From assembly GCA_038049695.1 (NCBI GenBank), contig CP142451.1, forward strand, positions 126,019,501 to 126,083,500: DNA of 64,000 bases, given 5' to 3'. Each line of letters starts with the position of its first letter. The first letter of the stretch is position 1. This document shows positions 10,921 through 22,745 of the stretch, one piece after another. The notes beneath the pieces are model-generated. The model did not search any database. It saw only the letters and a program-made list of their open reading frames with translations, and was not told the origin of the DNA. This DNA comes from Cinnamomum chago (taxonomy: Eukaryota > Streptophyta > Magnoliopsida > Laurales > Lauraceae). Made by a program: the position numbers and the translations under genes.

Positions 10921-13009
10921 AAGGAAGAAGAGATGGGACTGACTGAGTTTTCTCTTGGGGGTTGGGTTGGGTTCTAATGAGAAAAGGATAAAGGGTTTGG
11001 TCTTTTTATAGATGCTGGCTAGCTTTAGGGTAGGGTGTGCAATTATATGTTTATGGCCAACTATTCAAATCTCTCTTATTTCTTTCCTGTTATTGTATCT
11101 TTGTATTGTTGTAATGTTGCAATTGAAATGCATGTGCAAATTCTCAAAGATTCAAATTCACTTATAAGGGTTGATTGAGTGGGGTTGATTCTTTCCAAAT
11201 TCCCTTTCAGATTGAACCGAGTAGTGTTGACGTAGGCAAGTCAAGGTGATTCTGGGAATGTGAGATTCATGTTGTCAACACTCAACAGCCTATTTTACTT
11301 AAAGTTGAGGCCATTTTTTAGTGCCATTCAGCTAAGAGTCCAATATATATACATGATGTACCAGATTACAGTATGGGGTGAGTGAGTCGGCATCTTGATT
11401 GATTTGGTGGTCCCACTTTTTTGTCCAAAGTGAAAGCAAAGGACTTACTCAAGCATAATTAATCAAAGTCTATGATTATGATGTGAACTGGTGGGTTTTG
11501 ACCTGATTAAATGGAGATACATATGATTAAAATTAAATCGGCATAAATTGTGTTGGAACTTTGAAGTTCAAGTCTTTACAATCCATTCTGATGCCATTTT
11601 TTTTTTTTCCAAGATGCCATATGCCTTTTTTAGCCATTCACTCTAGAAATGTATATGAAGATGATATTTATTGATATAGATCTTGTTATGATATTTTATC
11701 CATGGCAAGGAGGGTCCATGTGATCATCATACCTGGGTTTGTGAGTTTTAACCCTCTGGATCACAGGTCCATTGAGTGTGCAAGTGGGTCAACTAATCTT
11801 TGCCTTGAAACAAATGTAAATGCTGATTTTAGAGTTTTGGCAATATTTCTTTTTCTTGGCCATAAATAACTGCAGATATTCCCAACCACATCTGTTCTTT
11901 CAGGTCCTACTTATTAAAGCAGAGACAAATACACTATAGGTTTATCCATTGAAAGTGCCATTTCCTCTGAAAAGTGTGAATAGTCTTTCCTATATCTGCT
12001 CCAAACTTGCTTTTTTTCAAATTGTTCTTTATTCTTTGAATCACTCTTTAAGAAAGAGGTGGAGAAAAAAGGTATCATCACTTCACTTTGGAATTTAATT
12101 GAAGAATGGTCGGCAACCACAAAGAGGTATTGGGATTGGCAGTTGGAGATATTGGTGAATGAAAATTGGCAAAAGAGTAAAGGCTCATGTTAGCCATTGG
12201 GGATTGGTTATCCAATACATGATGAATGAATATTCATAGAAGGGAGCAGTAGCAGCACTGCAGTGACAGGGCATTTGGAATAAACAACTGGCTAGTCCAG
12301 TCGCGTGGGCGCATGACCTTGCATCACGCCCATGGGTCCTCTGTCTGTCCCCCTGCACTCTACAGGAAAGTGTAGAGAAACCGATATTTTAGAAGGAAAT
12401 GGCCCTCCATCTGTTGAGACTTTTAACATTAAATGCCATTTGCAATGCACTTCTATTTTTCAATACCCTAGTTTCTCCCTCTTACGGGGGTAGAAGTTTT
12501 GATCTCGACAGGGTTCTCCCTTCTTCAGAAATCAAAGTTGAGTTCACTAGTGCTATTACCTACGGGCCACAAGGGTGTTTACCGGGCTTCCCTTTGGGCC
12601 CAGAGGGATTGGTCCAGTCCAAAGGATTGGAAACCTCCAATAGAAAAAAAATAAATATATATATATATATTGAACAATTTCGACCATCTGAATCACTATC
12701 TCATTCGATCAAGTGGATCTTCCCAGACTGAGTTATTGTAAATCAAGGATGGGCAAATGAGGGCCTAATAAACTTGAGTTGCCTCTCACAGTAGCTTTTA
12801 AATTTGCCCTAGGAATTACAGATAAAGAGAATTACAGGGCCCACCCTAAAATAAAATCAATGAGAGTTTCAGGTAAATTGAGTACAGAACAATCGAGTTA
12901 CATATTATCTTTTCAATTCAGAGAAAGTTGAATATATTTTTTTTGCCTTTTTGGGTTTGTCAAGTCATTTTTTCGTCTAGACTCGAAAGAAAAAATTCCT
13001 CCAAGGTTT
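10921..13009. other. Spacer; one SINE-like segment
   Basis: No gene recognised. Around 12480-12660 a segment ends in an A-rich/TA-rich tail and shares the pattern GGGC(C/T)ACA(A/G)GGG(T/A)GTTTAC with a second segment near 23430-23520, which also ends in an A tract. That suggests a dispersed SINE-like family, but no clear RNA polymerase III boxes were confirmed. Confidence 0.35.
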
Positions 13010-13261
13010 AGGGCACATTTGTGCATCAGCTTTTTCAAGAAAAATGTATGGAAGGTGAAAATGCTTTTCTACTGTATTTAAAATCTCACGTTTGTTGTAG
13101 CTGCTTTTTCTCGAGTAAGATTTGAGACATTAGCCAGCTTTTCCACACTTCTGTGGAAAGCTATTTCAATGGATGTCGGAGAACCTTTTTTGTGGTGAAT
13201 TGAAAGAAAAAAAAAAAAAAAGAGTGGAAATGATTTTCCATGTCGTTAGACAAACGTGGCC
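13010..13261. mobile_element. Probable MITE (about 250 bp)
   Basis: The left end GGGCACATTTGTGCATC and the right end GTTAGACAAACGTGGCC form an imperfect inverted repeat of a kind common in small plant hAT-like elements. An internal copy of the motif (CACGTTTGTTGTAG) is present near 13088. No target-site duplication was clear, so the boundaries are approximate. Confidence 0.4.
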
Positions 13262-13790
13262 TTGTTGATTAGGCTACACAGGTACCACTAGTGTGGAGTC
13301 GTGAGAGACAGCTGACTTGTAAATTGCATTGTCTTAAATTTCTCTCTTGGCAAATAGGAGTGGATGGATTGGTAAATCAAACAAAAAGAAAAGTAGCTTA
13401 ATCGGTCCTGCACATGGAACGACCAACTAGATTTTGCTCTTTTTGTCAAAAGAACGCTCATAAGGAGAGAGAGAATAAAAATAGAACTGTCTTACTTAAA
13501 ATTTAGGGGCTTCATGTGGGTTCCTCCCAGCTCAATCCAAGCCGGTGAGTATTGCTATCTCCCATGAAAGTGCAGACGCTTCAAGAAAACCCATTAACAT
13601 TATCATCATCATCATCATTCCTCAACGGTGTCATTGGTGGCATGTAGGGGTGGACCAAGTACATGGTCCGCGGGCTTCAACCCCCCTGTAGTCTGAAAAA
13701 AGTTAAAAGAATCTGATTACTCCTTGCAAATTCTGAAAATTAGTTTTACATTTACCCGAGCCCCCCAAGGAGAATTTCCTAGGTCCACAC

Positions 13791-14660
13791 CATCGGCGGC
13801 GACAAACTGATCTCAGTGAGGTCAATTGACCCCACTGAGATTTGAAAAAATATTTAAAAATAAAACTTTTATCTCATGAATTGAAATTTTAAGTTTGACT
13901 CCACATAAATTTTTGAGTTTGACCCCACTCAATTTAAGACTTTCACCCTCGCATTAGCTAACTTTACACATTTTCTTTATTGTTGTGGTAGTAAACAAAA
14001 GTCATTATAAAATACCGACCACCTAAGTTAATGGGCCAATTGTCTACTAAAATATAAGAAAATTAATGGGCCCACATGTCTAATATGCGCTCTAACAAAG
14101 AGTTTTTAGAATTTAAAGAAATTAGTGACATTGCTAGAAAATTAGTGGAAACAAAGAAAGACATTGTATACCAATTGGTTTATTCGCTTCTAAAATTGGT
14201 GTTGATTTTACCAGTAGCGACCGTGACTATGACGACAGAAAGAGCTTTTTCAACAATGAAATACATAAATAACAGGCTGCGTAACCGAATGAGAGATCAA
14301 TGGATGAATGACTATTTGGTTACATATATTGAAAATGATGTTAGTTGCTAGTGTTGATAATAAAACTATTATGCAACAATTTCAACACATGAAAACTTGT
14401 TGAGGGCAGCTGTAGGAGTTTATGTATTTGGATTAAGAACTATTGGTAACAATGTATTAAATTTATTGTTTTTTTTATAGAATTCAATATTATCTTTGTC
14501 GGATTATCGGAAATAGATTATTTAAGAATTTTATATTATATTTTTTGAATTATCAAAAGTAGATGACAAATGTTGATAAAGAGAAAAACAAATTTAATTG
14601 ATTTGCGGAAGATAAGTCTTTTATTAACTCCACTTACTTGAATTTCTAGAGTCGCCACTA
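13791..14660 (+). mobile_element. hAT element, copy 2 (870 bp), with transposase C-terminal remnant
   Basis: Flanked by a perfect 8-bp duplication GTCCACAC (13783-13790, 14661-14668). Ends are CATCGGCGGCGAC and GTCGCCACTA. It shares 5' landmarks (CAGTGAGGTCAATTGACCCC) and 3' landmarks (ATTATCTTTGTCGGATTATC, AAAGTAGATGACAAATGTTG) with copies 1 and 3. It is the only one of the three that keeps transposase coding sequence, so it looks like an internal deletion product joining the 5' untranslated part to the last transposase exon. Confidence 0.85.
14076..14351 (+). pseudogene. hAT transposase C-terminal dimerisation domain fragment
   Basis: A 91-codon frame whose residues from about 20 on match the hAT C-terminal dimerisation region as found in plant TTF/zf-MYM type hAT transposases. 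The hallmarks are YSLLKLVLILPVATVTMTTE, RAFSTMKYINNRLRNRM and DQWMNDYLVTYIE. Everything N-terminal (zinc finger, catalytic DDE residues) is missing, so it cannot catalyse transposition. The first ATG is probably not a natural start. Confidence 0.85.
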
Positions 14661-14668
14661 GTCCACAC

Positions 14669-15904
14669 CTACTGGCCTGTGTTGGATCTTAAATGAGTGT
14701 CTCTTGATTTATCACCCGATGACGCTCTCCCTAATTGTTCTCGAATGATCTTATTTTTTTATTCCATCTATCTTCGTTCTACTATACATTGATCAAAATA
14801 TTCTCATCTCTGCCATAATAATTTTGTACGTCCGTTGATTTTTATTGATAAACATTCTACTCCGTGGGTCATAGATGGTCTAACTGTCATTCTATTAATT
14901 TTTTCCTTAAAATCTTGTTAGAAGCATTCCAAAAGAAAATCTACACTTTGATCATCTCACCCTTAATTTTCTTGTGTTCAGCATCTTTTTCGATCTCTCC
15001 TTACTAATCAAACCAAGGTATCATAATGCATCTCTATGTTATCTTTTAGTTAGAAGTCTCACAAGAGTTTTAGCTCTTTGCCCATTCATACTAAAGTTAC
15101 AGTTCAATTATTATGTCTTTAGATTTTAATGTCTTTTTCTATCTTTCAAGTTTTGCATTCACATTATATCTCGATTTATTCACCAATATTATCTTATCAG
15201 CAAATAACATACATTAAGATATCTCCTCTTGAATATGTCAATAACTCAGGTGTAAAAAAAATGACGGCTTAAAGCCAACCCCCCTCATGACAACTATAGT
15301 GACCAAAACTCACCCATCTCTCCGTGGTCATGTTCTATCCAAGTAAAATAGGTGTAAACCTGACCAGAGTGCTTTGCCAATTCCATGAAGCACCCATAAA
15401 GCTTTAGCAACTTCAAACAGCCACCCACCCACTTCTAACATAATTCTCTGTAAATATATCATATACATTCTAAACTAGTTAATATATTGATTAATGCACA
15501 ACTTGTGGAGGATCAAGCCACCGTTGCTACAGTCTAAAAATGTCTCAACCACATGTTTCTCAATCAACTTGTGCTGTGTCTTCCACGTTTCAAATCTCCT
15601 ACTTTACTTTTGTGTATTCTTTCATGTCTGGTTCCTGTTGAGAGGAGATTTGAGCTAACCACTCCCCCACCAAGTTGCAATGTGATGTCTGAATCCAACA
15701 CTAGGATACGCTCAAAAGGCGCTGCAATTATTAAACAAGAAATCAGCAATCAGCTCAAAAGTCATAAATCTCGCACCCATTGTTTGATATCCGTATCCTC
15801 CCGCATCAATATCAGAAGAAAATAAAACATTTCTGGGTATACTTTTTCTCAGTTACACACTTCTAGAGGAGTCCAGATTCCACGTTCAACAATAGCAGAT
15901 TCCA
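14669..15904. other. Spacer without a recognised gene
   Basis: AT-rich sequence. Short frames (such as 15553-15825) show no domain. No bounded repeat identified. Confidence 0.45.
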
Positions 15905-15906
15905 TC

Positions 15907-15931
15907 AGAGAGAGAGAGAGAGAGAGAGAGA
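15907..15931. repeat. (AG)n microsatellite
   Basis: Uninterrupted AG dinucleotide repeat of about 12-13 units. Confidence 0.9.
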
Positions 15932-16019
15932 GGTGTAACTATTTTTATGTTGGTTAATTTATTGTTTGGGCAAAACTCTTGATCCAGTGATTTGTATTTT
16001 CTATTTTATTTTAGAATGG

Positions 16020-16950
16020 ACTGTAGTGTACTCGCCGGAATAGCTGAAGCGAAGAAAAAGAAGAATTCGGGCAAACCCACAAGGACCGATAGATCGTAGC
16101 CTCTGTGCGATCGATTGGATTTTTGAAGTATGCCATTTATCCTCGAGGTCCGATCGATTGGAGCCTCTGTGCAATCTATCAAATGGCTAAACTGATCAGA
16201 TGGCTGAACTACGCCAGTTATCCTCGAGGTCTGATCGATTGGAGCCTCTGTGCGATCGATCGGATGGCGAGAAAGTTTCTAGTTTTGAAATGGAATTTTT
16301 TCCTTTTAAGACTATATTTCTTACTTTGAGTCTTATTTGTGTTCTTACTCTAAGGCACGAATTTAAGGCTATATATAGGGCGTATCTCTCAATCCTTAGA
16401 TATACATCAATTAATTCTCTCATTGATCTGACGTGAGAAAACCCTAGGAAAGATTCTTTGATTCTCTAGAACTTTTGAGAGGTTGTGCTGAAGATTTGCT
16501 CTAAAAAGTTGTTGTTGCTTTTACTTTTTTGTTGAAGATAATTCATCTTGGTTGATAAAGTACGACAAGATCAAGTAAGGGGAATGGTGCGTGGCGGAGA
16601 AATCGTGGCAGTAGAAATTGTGCGAAAACAACTATAATCCTTTGGTCGAGGTACTGACTGAGGTAAATGAGTTATGAGTATATCTTGTAATTGTTCAATA
16701 GTTCTTGAATTCTGGATCGTAGTTTTTCTCTATGGATGAGGTAAAGGAGCTAAATACTGTGTCTACCCTTTTGTGGTATGTAATTGGTAGATTGACTAGC
16801 TCCCATTTTAGTAAGTCGCAACTTTCAAAAGGGCATCTTCTTTCTGTCGTTCTTTCTAAGTAGGAAAGCTAAATAGGTAGGGACAAACCTAAGCCACAAC
16901 AATTCTTAGATCATCATCAAGTGTTCCTGGATATGTATCAACAGTTTGCT
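16020..16950 (+). mobile_element. Possible retrotransposon LTR-like block
   Basis: It contains a TATATATAGGG box near 16370, preceded by directly repeated units built on CGATCGATTGGAGCCTCTGT (at about 16092, 16152 and 16230) and followed by a GT-rich stretch. This promoter-leader layout resembles plant Copia LTRs. I could not find TG/CA ends, target duplication, primer-binding site or any protein sequence, so this is a tentative call. Confidence 0.35.
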
Positions 16951-16999
16951 AATGCAATTTCGCGGAAGTGAATATTAAGGAGATTCAAAGAACAATGTG

Positions 17000-17846
17000 C
17001 TAGAAGACGATTGAAGAGGATTCTCACATAAAGCAGGCATGAGATTTCAACTCCTTCTCATCACCTGCATAGTATAAGCTAGTCCACTCATCAGGTTTTG
17101 AAGAAATGGATAGTTGTGGGAAATAAAAGGGGTAACTGGATCTTATTAGGTCCACTAGTCTGCCTGCCAAATTGTGGACCACCAAATCTTTTAGGCCGGA
17201 TATGTTTACAGTGGATCCCTCTCCCCTTGATGGATAGGCCTATCAACATTCCACATTGGCACAAATGCTGCCAAGATTTTGCTCAGATGTGTCTCATGTG
17301 AATTTGCTTAGCATAGTTACTCACAATATTTACCTTACTTTGGCTAAATTTGCTGTTCTGTTCGATGCCATTTTGATTCTGGCAGTGTTCCTGATTATTT
17401 CCAAACTCTTGTAGTATGTACAGTTGTTTTTGAGTATCAGATGATTTGTAATTGTGTTTTTTTTTTTTTTTGGGAACCTTGTCACCTTCCTATCAATGTG
17501 CTTCATCTAGTCTGCAGATTCCACGAGTCAAAGTGAAGAAACAACAGCAAATCTTGGTATAGAAGCTCACCGATAGAGAGTAGTCTACACTTGAGAGAGA
17601 AGTTGGCACTTGGCTAGCTTTGAAACCTGAATACCTGTGTGTCATGCTAGACAGCACATGATGATGTTTCCAGTTGGATGGTTGATAAATAAAGGGATTG
17701 CAGGTGACCGTGCACCTAATTAGCATGCTTCCTATTGCAGGTTATGCTTATCTATCACACTTCAGGCTTGTTTGAAACTTTGAGCTCTTTGAGATAAGAG
17801 TTCATGATTTGATTAGACCGTTTTGAGAGAGGGCTATTTCAAATGG
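17000..17846. other. Spacer without a recognised gene
   Basis: No gene or bounded element was recognised; a T tract lies at about 17457-17471. Confidence 0.4.
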
Positions 17847-18302
17847 CATGGGCGGCGCTTCATTGATTAGATCTAAAAAAAATATTATATTCTTTTTTTC
17901 ATGAATTGAACTTATGAGAAGCTTTTGACCCCACTCAATGCTTAAGTTAATGAGTCATCCGTCTGCCAAAACAAAAACAAATAAAATAATAATAATGGGC
18001 CCAACGTTCATTTTTTAAAGAAAATTTTCTTTTTTAGACATTCTGTCAGTAACTCTTCATTTACCCTAACTTAACCTCTAAATATCTTCCGTGTTTAGAC
18101 ATTTCTGGTTATTTTTGTTTGAGAATTCAATGTTATCTTTGTCGGGTTGTCGGAAATAGATTATTTGAAAATTTTATATTATATTTGTCGAATTATTGAA
18201 AGTAGATGAAGGTATTAATAAATGGGAGAACAAATTTATTCGATTTGTGGAAGATAAGTCTTTTGTTAATCTCACTGACTTGAATTCCTGGAGCCGCCAC
18301 TG
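17847..18302. mobile_element. hAT deletion derivative, copy 3 (about 456 bp)
   Basis: Ends are CATGGGCGGCGC and GGAGCCGCCACTG, the clearest TIR pair of this family. It shares with copy 1 the run 'ttttagacatt...cttcatttaccctaacttaacc' and with copy 2 the 'atgttatctttgtcggg' and 'gattatttgaaaattttatat' landmarks. The flanks TCAAATGG and TCAATTAA match at only 5 of 8 positions, suggesting an older insertion. No transposase remains. Confidence 0.7.
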
Positions 18303-18871
18303 TCAATTAAGGCCTTTTTTTTTTCTTTTTAGCATTAGACTATATAACAATGGAAGATTATTAAAGAGGTAAAGCAAATAGTATGAGTTGATGGGTAAAT
18401 GATACAAGGAGTAATGTAGGTTGTACTATGACTTTTTTAGGGTGATGGTTGGGTATTTATTTTGAATTTTTCTAAAATTCATTTTTCATTAGAAGAAATT
18501 ATTTGATGGTCTTTTTTATATAATCAATGTCAAATCCATGGCAAAGCACGGCCGCCAAGAAAATTTATTAATAATGATTCTTGTGACATTTTGACTAACA
18601 CAACACGAAGAAAATATATTAAATTTGGGGCAAATTTTATATATTTAATAGATGGTTTGTACTGTTAATGGACATGTTTTCTCATTGTTTAATATCAATA
18701 TCAATTATTCAATCATATCTGCTATAGTTGGTTCTGTACACAGGCACAGCATGAGCACTATATCAGAGCATTAAACTAATGTTGTAATAGGATAATTCTA
18801 ATTCCAAAAATGGCACCAGGCAGACAATTAAGAAAGAATTTGATTGGTTCCCAATTCCCATCCATGAAGTT
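18303..18871. other. Spacer without a recognised gene
   Basis: AT-rich sequence between the hAT copy and the solo LTR; no feature recognised. Confidence 0.45.
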
Positions 18872-18876
18872 TAGAG

Positions 18877-20700
18877 TGTTGATAGGTTTTCAAAACTTTT
18901 TGACCCACTTGGCTCAGAGATCAAGTACCCATAAGGCCATAAACCACATCTACGATCCAATCCATCAAACTCATCAACAATGTACAGTACTAAACTCTAT
19001 CTAGAAGATAGAAACTAGCACCTAACAAGCAAGTATAAGGAAGTAGATTATACCTCTGGAGCTCTGTTGTACTCTAATGGAGAAGAAGACTTGTTAGATG
19101 AAGAAACTCTTTATTTGTAGCAAATTTAAGATATTCATGACCTCTTAACCTTCCACGCTATGTCTCGTATCAGATCTCTTCTCTAAAAGAGATGGTTGCG
19201 ATCTCTCAAAGAAAACAATTAGAAGCTCTAAAGGAATCCAAAGGAGAAACTAGAAGAAAGAGAAGAAAAGAAGATGTGCAACTCCTGCGCTATAGGGCTG
19301 GGCGTGCACTTCTTGGAAGGGAAGCATGTGTGGGACGTCCAACCCCTTATTCCCTTTTTATAGACTTTGCAATTTTCACTTACTAATAATTAATTAGAAG
19401 TCTCACTTCATAAATAATTAGTAACATTCTCTTTCTACTATTACCATTATTAGAAGTCTCACTTCAAATATAAATAGTAACTTTCTAATTCCTATCTTTT
19501 TAGAGTTCAAGTATAATTAGTAACTATCTAATAACTTGGACTAGCGTGGGAACCACTAGGGATTCAATAGAAATTTGGCTCCAGCTGGAATACCGCGACC
19601 CCACATCTCATGTGCAATCCGAGTCCACAGTTAATTGCAAATAACTCCACTAAATAAATACAATTGCACTCCGGTCTGAGGAATAAATTACAAAGAAGAC
19701 CATAAACTTCCCTATGACCACAAGTAGGCTGCTCTATCAATATACATGGATCAATTAGACATGTTAACTAAATTAGATCCATATCTTATTATCCTTGAGA
19801 CCTAATTAATTCTAGTAATCATCAGTACCATCTAATTAACTCTTAATTGAGATGGGTGCACACTAATAATAAATCCATTAATTGACACAAGAGGATAATA
19901 TAGATAGATTTCATCTTGACTATTGAATGTTCCCACAGTCCTACTACCACGTACCCAAGACACCGAGGTGTTGACCTACAGTTGGCCTCACTCATTGGTG
20001 GCTCAAAGCCAATGAATAGACAGAAACTTGAGTTCATCAATGTATCAAGATTGAGAGCCTATTGTTAGGGAATTATGAGAGCAAACCTTAAAGTAAAGAC
20101 AGTGTTTCATAAGGTGCTTCTCCTGGTCCTTCAATACATCCAATGTACCGAGGTGTTGACCTACAGTTGGCCTCACTCATTGGTGGCTCAAAGCCAATGA
20201 ATAGACAGAAACTTGAGTTCATCAATGTATCAAGATTGAGAGCCTATTGTTAGGGAATTATGAGAGCAAACCTTAAAGTAAAGACAGTGTTTCATAAGGT
20301 GCTTCTCATGGTCCTTCAATACATCCAATGTACCAATACCATGATCCAAAATCTTACATTCCAATAATCTAGACAAATCACTCTATCTCATAGTGATTAA
20401 AGTGTTGCAACCTTATCAGATGAGATGCCCAGTCTCATCACTGGTTGTAAAGATATTTAAGTATAAGATTTGTGACACATGTCTCATGTATGTAGATCGC
20501 ATACATACACATATATGACATCTAATATACTAATAGGACTTGATTCATCCCATGAATCATCATATCATATGTATTGGCTATGTACATTAAGTAATAAAAC
20601 ATCATTCATCCCATGAAAGGAAAACATGATAATATTGATAAATAAAGAAATGAATTAATTTATTACATCATCTGATGGATTGAGACCATACAAACTAACA
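18877..20700 (-). mobile_element. Solo LTR of an LTR retrotransposon (1824 bp)
   Basis: Bounded by a perfect 5-bp target-site duplication TAGAG (18872-18876 and 20701-20705). On the minus strand it begins TGTTAGTTTGTATGG and ends CCTATCAACA, the TG...CA form. A minus-strand TATAAAAAGGG box lies near 19354-19364, about 480 bp before the LTR end, consistent with a U3-R-U5 layout. There is no internal region and no second LTR, so it is best read as a solo LTR left by recombination. No protein domain was seen in its short frames. It contains a 185-bp tandem duplication. Confidence 0.75.
19962..20331. repeat. 185-bp near-identical tandem duplication inside the solo LTR
   Basis: The unit starting ACCGAGGTGTTGACCTACAG at 19962 is repeated from 20147. 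By eye the copies differ at one base (TCCTGG versus TCATGG near the end of the unit). It lies in the putative U3 part of the minus-oriented LTR. Such duplicated blocks are common in LTR enhancers, or could be a recent replication slip. Confidence 0.9.
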
Positions 20701-20705
20701 TAGAG

Positions 20706-21234
20706 TTGTAAAAGCAACCAGTGAACTTAAATTGTAAAAATAAATATGGTGGAAGAATAAGATCATTAAGGATTATTTTTATTTACTAAAAAGATTGTAA
20801 AGTTTTGAAGGTAATCCTATTTACAAATTTTCAATTAGGTAAGATCCAAATGGTTCTCTTCTCAGTGGAGTAGGTCGAGTTTGAACGAACCACTTAAATA
20901 TCTTTGTCATTCTCCATACTTGTATTTAATTTTTTTAACTTTAACACCGAAAAGGCAAAAAAAAAAAATCGGACAAAATAAATTAAAGAGGCATCCCGAG
21001 CACTACCGGCACGGCGCGTGGCCCGTGCAGGCCGTAATCTAGGCCCCACAGCCCATTTGCCATGCCTTTACCCCATGCACCTGTTCGCATGGGAACCATG
21101 CATTGCATGTGAGATGTGACAAATGACAGAAAGCTTAATGATAAGCTACTTTTAGTTGTCTGGGTGGCCGGTACTTACTTTTGGGTTTCTGATGCCACCT
21201 ATTGAGAATCCAAGTCATTCAAAATGAATTCTCC
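20706..21234. other. Spacer without a recognised gene
   Basis: AT-rich then moderately GC-rich sequence; no gene or bounded repeat recognised. Confidence 0.45.
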
Positions 21235-21242
21235 CACATACC

Positions 21243-22337
21243 TAGCCCTGTCAATGGGCCGGGCTGGGCCTGGGTTTGGATTGTCCAATCCCATCCCGAA
21301 TATAGGACGGGCCTGCCAGGTGTTGTCCAATCCCGGCCCTAAATTGAACGGGCTTACACCTAATCCCGTCCCGTACAGGCCCGGGCTGGGACAGGGCCGG
21401 GCCTGGGCTTAGCCCGATCCTGGAGATAAGCAAAGCATTCTCTAATTATTCCTACTATCACCAGACACCGGTGTGAACCCGACTTTAAACCCTCCTCTTT
21501 TTTCCAAGCTTGGGACCGGCAATGCAATGCAACAAGCAACATGGCGGAGTTAAAAACTTTTTTTTTTTTTTTTTTGCTAGTGACAGTAGGAAATCAGAAA
21601 ATCAATAGAAATAAATGAGTATACTATAAACTATATGGGTCAAGTAATGTAAGAATGATTAAAACCTTTTTCTTTTCCGGTAAAAGTAGAAAATCAGAAA
21701 ATCAATAGAAATGAATGAGAATAAGTATCCTATATGAGTCAAGTTAAAGTAATGTAGCATCAGTTAAAAACTTTTTTTTTTTTAAAGTAGAAAATCAAAA
21801 AATCAATAAAATGAATGAGAATGAGTGTCCTATATGGGTCAAGTAATATAAAAAAGAAATCAACAGAAATTAATTTTCTTTTAATATATCTAAAACATCA
21901 ATTAGTGCATTCCCATCATTATCTAAATCACCATCACTAGTTGGGTCATGACTAAACCAATCTTGGGCAGAAGAGGCAGAAGAGCGATTGAGTGTGGGAT
22001 GTTTTTAGGGCTTGCAACGTCTTATAAAAGAGATGGACTAATGGAGGGCACAGTTATAAGAATGCCCCTCCTAACTAGCCGTTTTTTGACTGTTAGTGAC
22101 GGACAGTTTAGGTAATATAAATTTTTTATCAAAATTAACTTGGAGCAAGCCGGGCCGGGCCTGAACGGGCTGGGCATCCTCTGCCCAGTCCCAGTCCCAT
22201 TTTGGTCGGGCTTTAAAATTATTGACCAAGCCCAACCCACTGGGCTCAAATTTTTTTATAAAGTCCTGTATTTTCGGGCTTGGGACGGGCCGGGCCGGGC
22301 TTTCTACCCGTTTCAACCCATCCCATTGATAGGCCTA
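21243..22337. mobile_element. Non-autonomous hAT element with GGGCCGGGC subterminal repeats (1095 bp)
   Basis: Flanked by a perfect 8-bp duplication CACATACC (21235-21242, 22338-22345). The termini TAGCCCTGTCAATGGGC and CCCATTGATAGGCCTA are imperfect inverted repeats. Both end regions are packed with GGGCCGGGC/GCCCGGCCC motifs in either orientation, probable transposase-binding repeats. The AT-rich middle holds three imperfect tandem copies of about 110 bp. No transposase is encoded; the open frames in the ends are by-products of the GC-rich repeats. Confidence 0.85.
21549..21860. repeat. Three imperfect tandem copies (about 110 bp each)
   Basis: Each unit has the order: T tract after 'ttaaaaac', then 'agtagaaaatcagaaaatca', 'atgaatgaga' and 'ctatatgggtcaagtaat'. 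Units begin near 21549, 21657 and 21759. They lie inside the hAT element and are noncoding. Confidence 0.75.
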
Positions 22338-22529
22338 CACATACCCCACTCTCTAGGCCAGGGCAATTGTATGGAACATCTCCAAAAAATTATAGTCCAA
22401 TAAGAGTTGGTTTTACCATAAGATTAATCATTGAATAAAAAAATGTCATTAATATAATCTAGCACTAGACCAATCTAAGTAGATGTCAAGATCACTTTTT
22501 AGATTTTAACAAGAAATTAGATAGGTACT

Positions 22530-22745
22530 CATGGGCTGAGCCCAGCTATCAATGGGCTAGATTTGGGCCTTTTTCTAGGTCATTGGGCTGGATATGAGAC
22601 GGGCCCCTTCACCTATATATATATATCCTTAAACTTTCAAGGCCAGAGCCGGGCCAGACATATTTTGTGCAAAGGACTGTATATTTACAAATGTGTGGGG
22701 CCTGTGCCTGAGCTTAAAGCCCATTGGATTACTGAGCGTGATTAA
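22530..22745. repeat. Degenerate GGGCC-rich repeat
   Basis: A segment with AATGGGCT, GGGCC and AGCCCATTGG motifs resembles the ends of the neighbouring 1.1-kb hAT element, but without clear ends or duplication. It may be a decayed relative. Confidence 0.35.

Larger units (their letters stand above)
13641..14674. mobile_element. Older hAT-like element interrupted by copy 2
   Basis: The left end (about 13641-13656, CATGTAGGGGTGGACC) is the approximate inverse of GGTCCACACCTACTG, which is reconstituted when the inserted element at 13791-14660 and one copy of its duplication are mentally removed. This implies that copy 2 landed inside the terminal repeat of a short element of about 150 bp. No outer target duplication was identified. 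Confidence 0.4.

Noticed and set aside
19843..20040. Minus frame in the solo LTR
   Set aside because: It runs partly through the tandem duplication and has no known domain. It lies in a noncoding LTR.
21224..22403. Open frames in the GGGCCGGGC-rich ends of the hAT element
   Set aside because: Arise from GC-rich repeats lacking stops on both strands. No protein similarity is recognisable.
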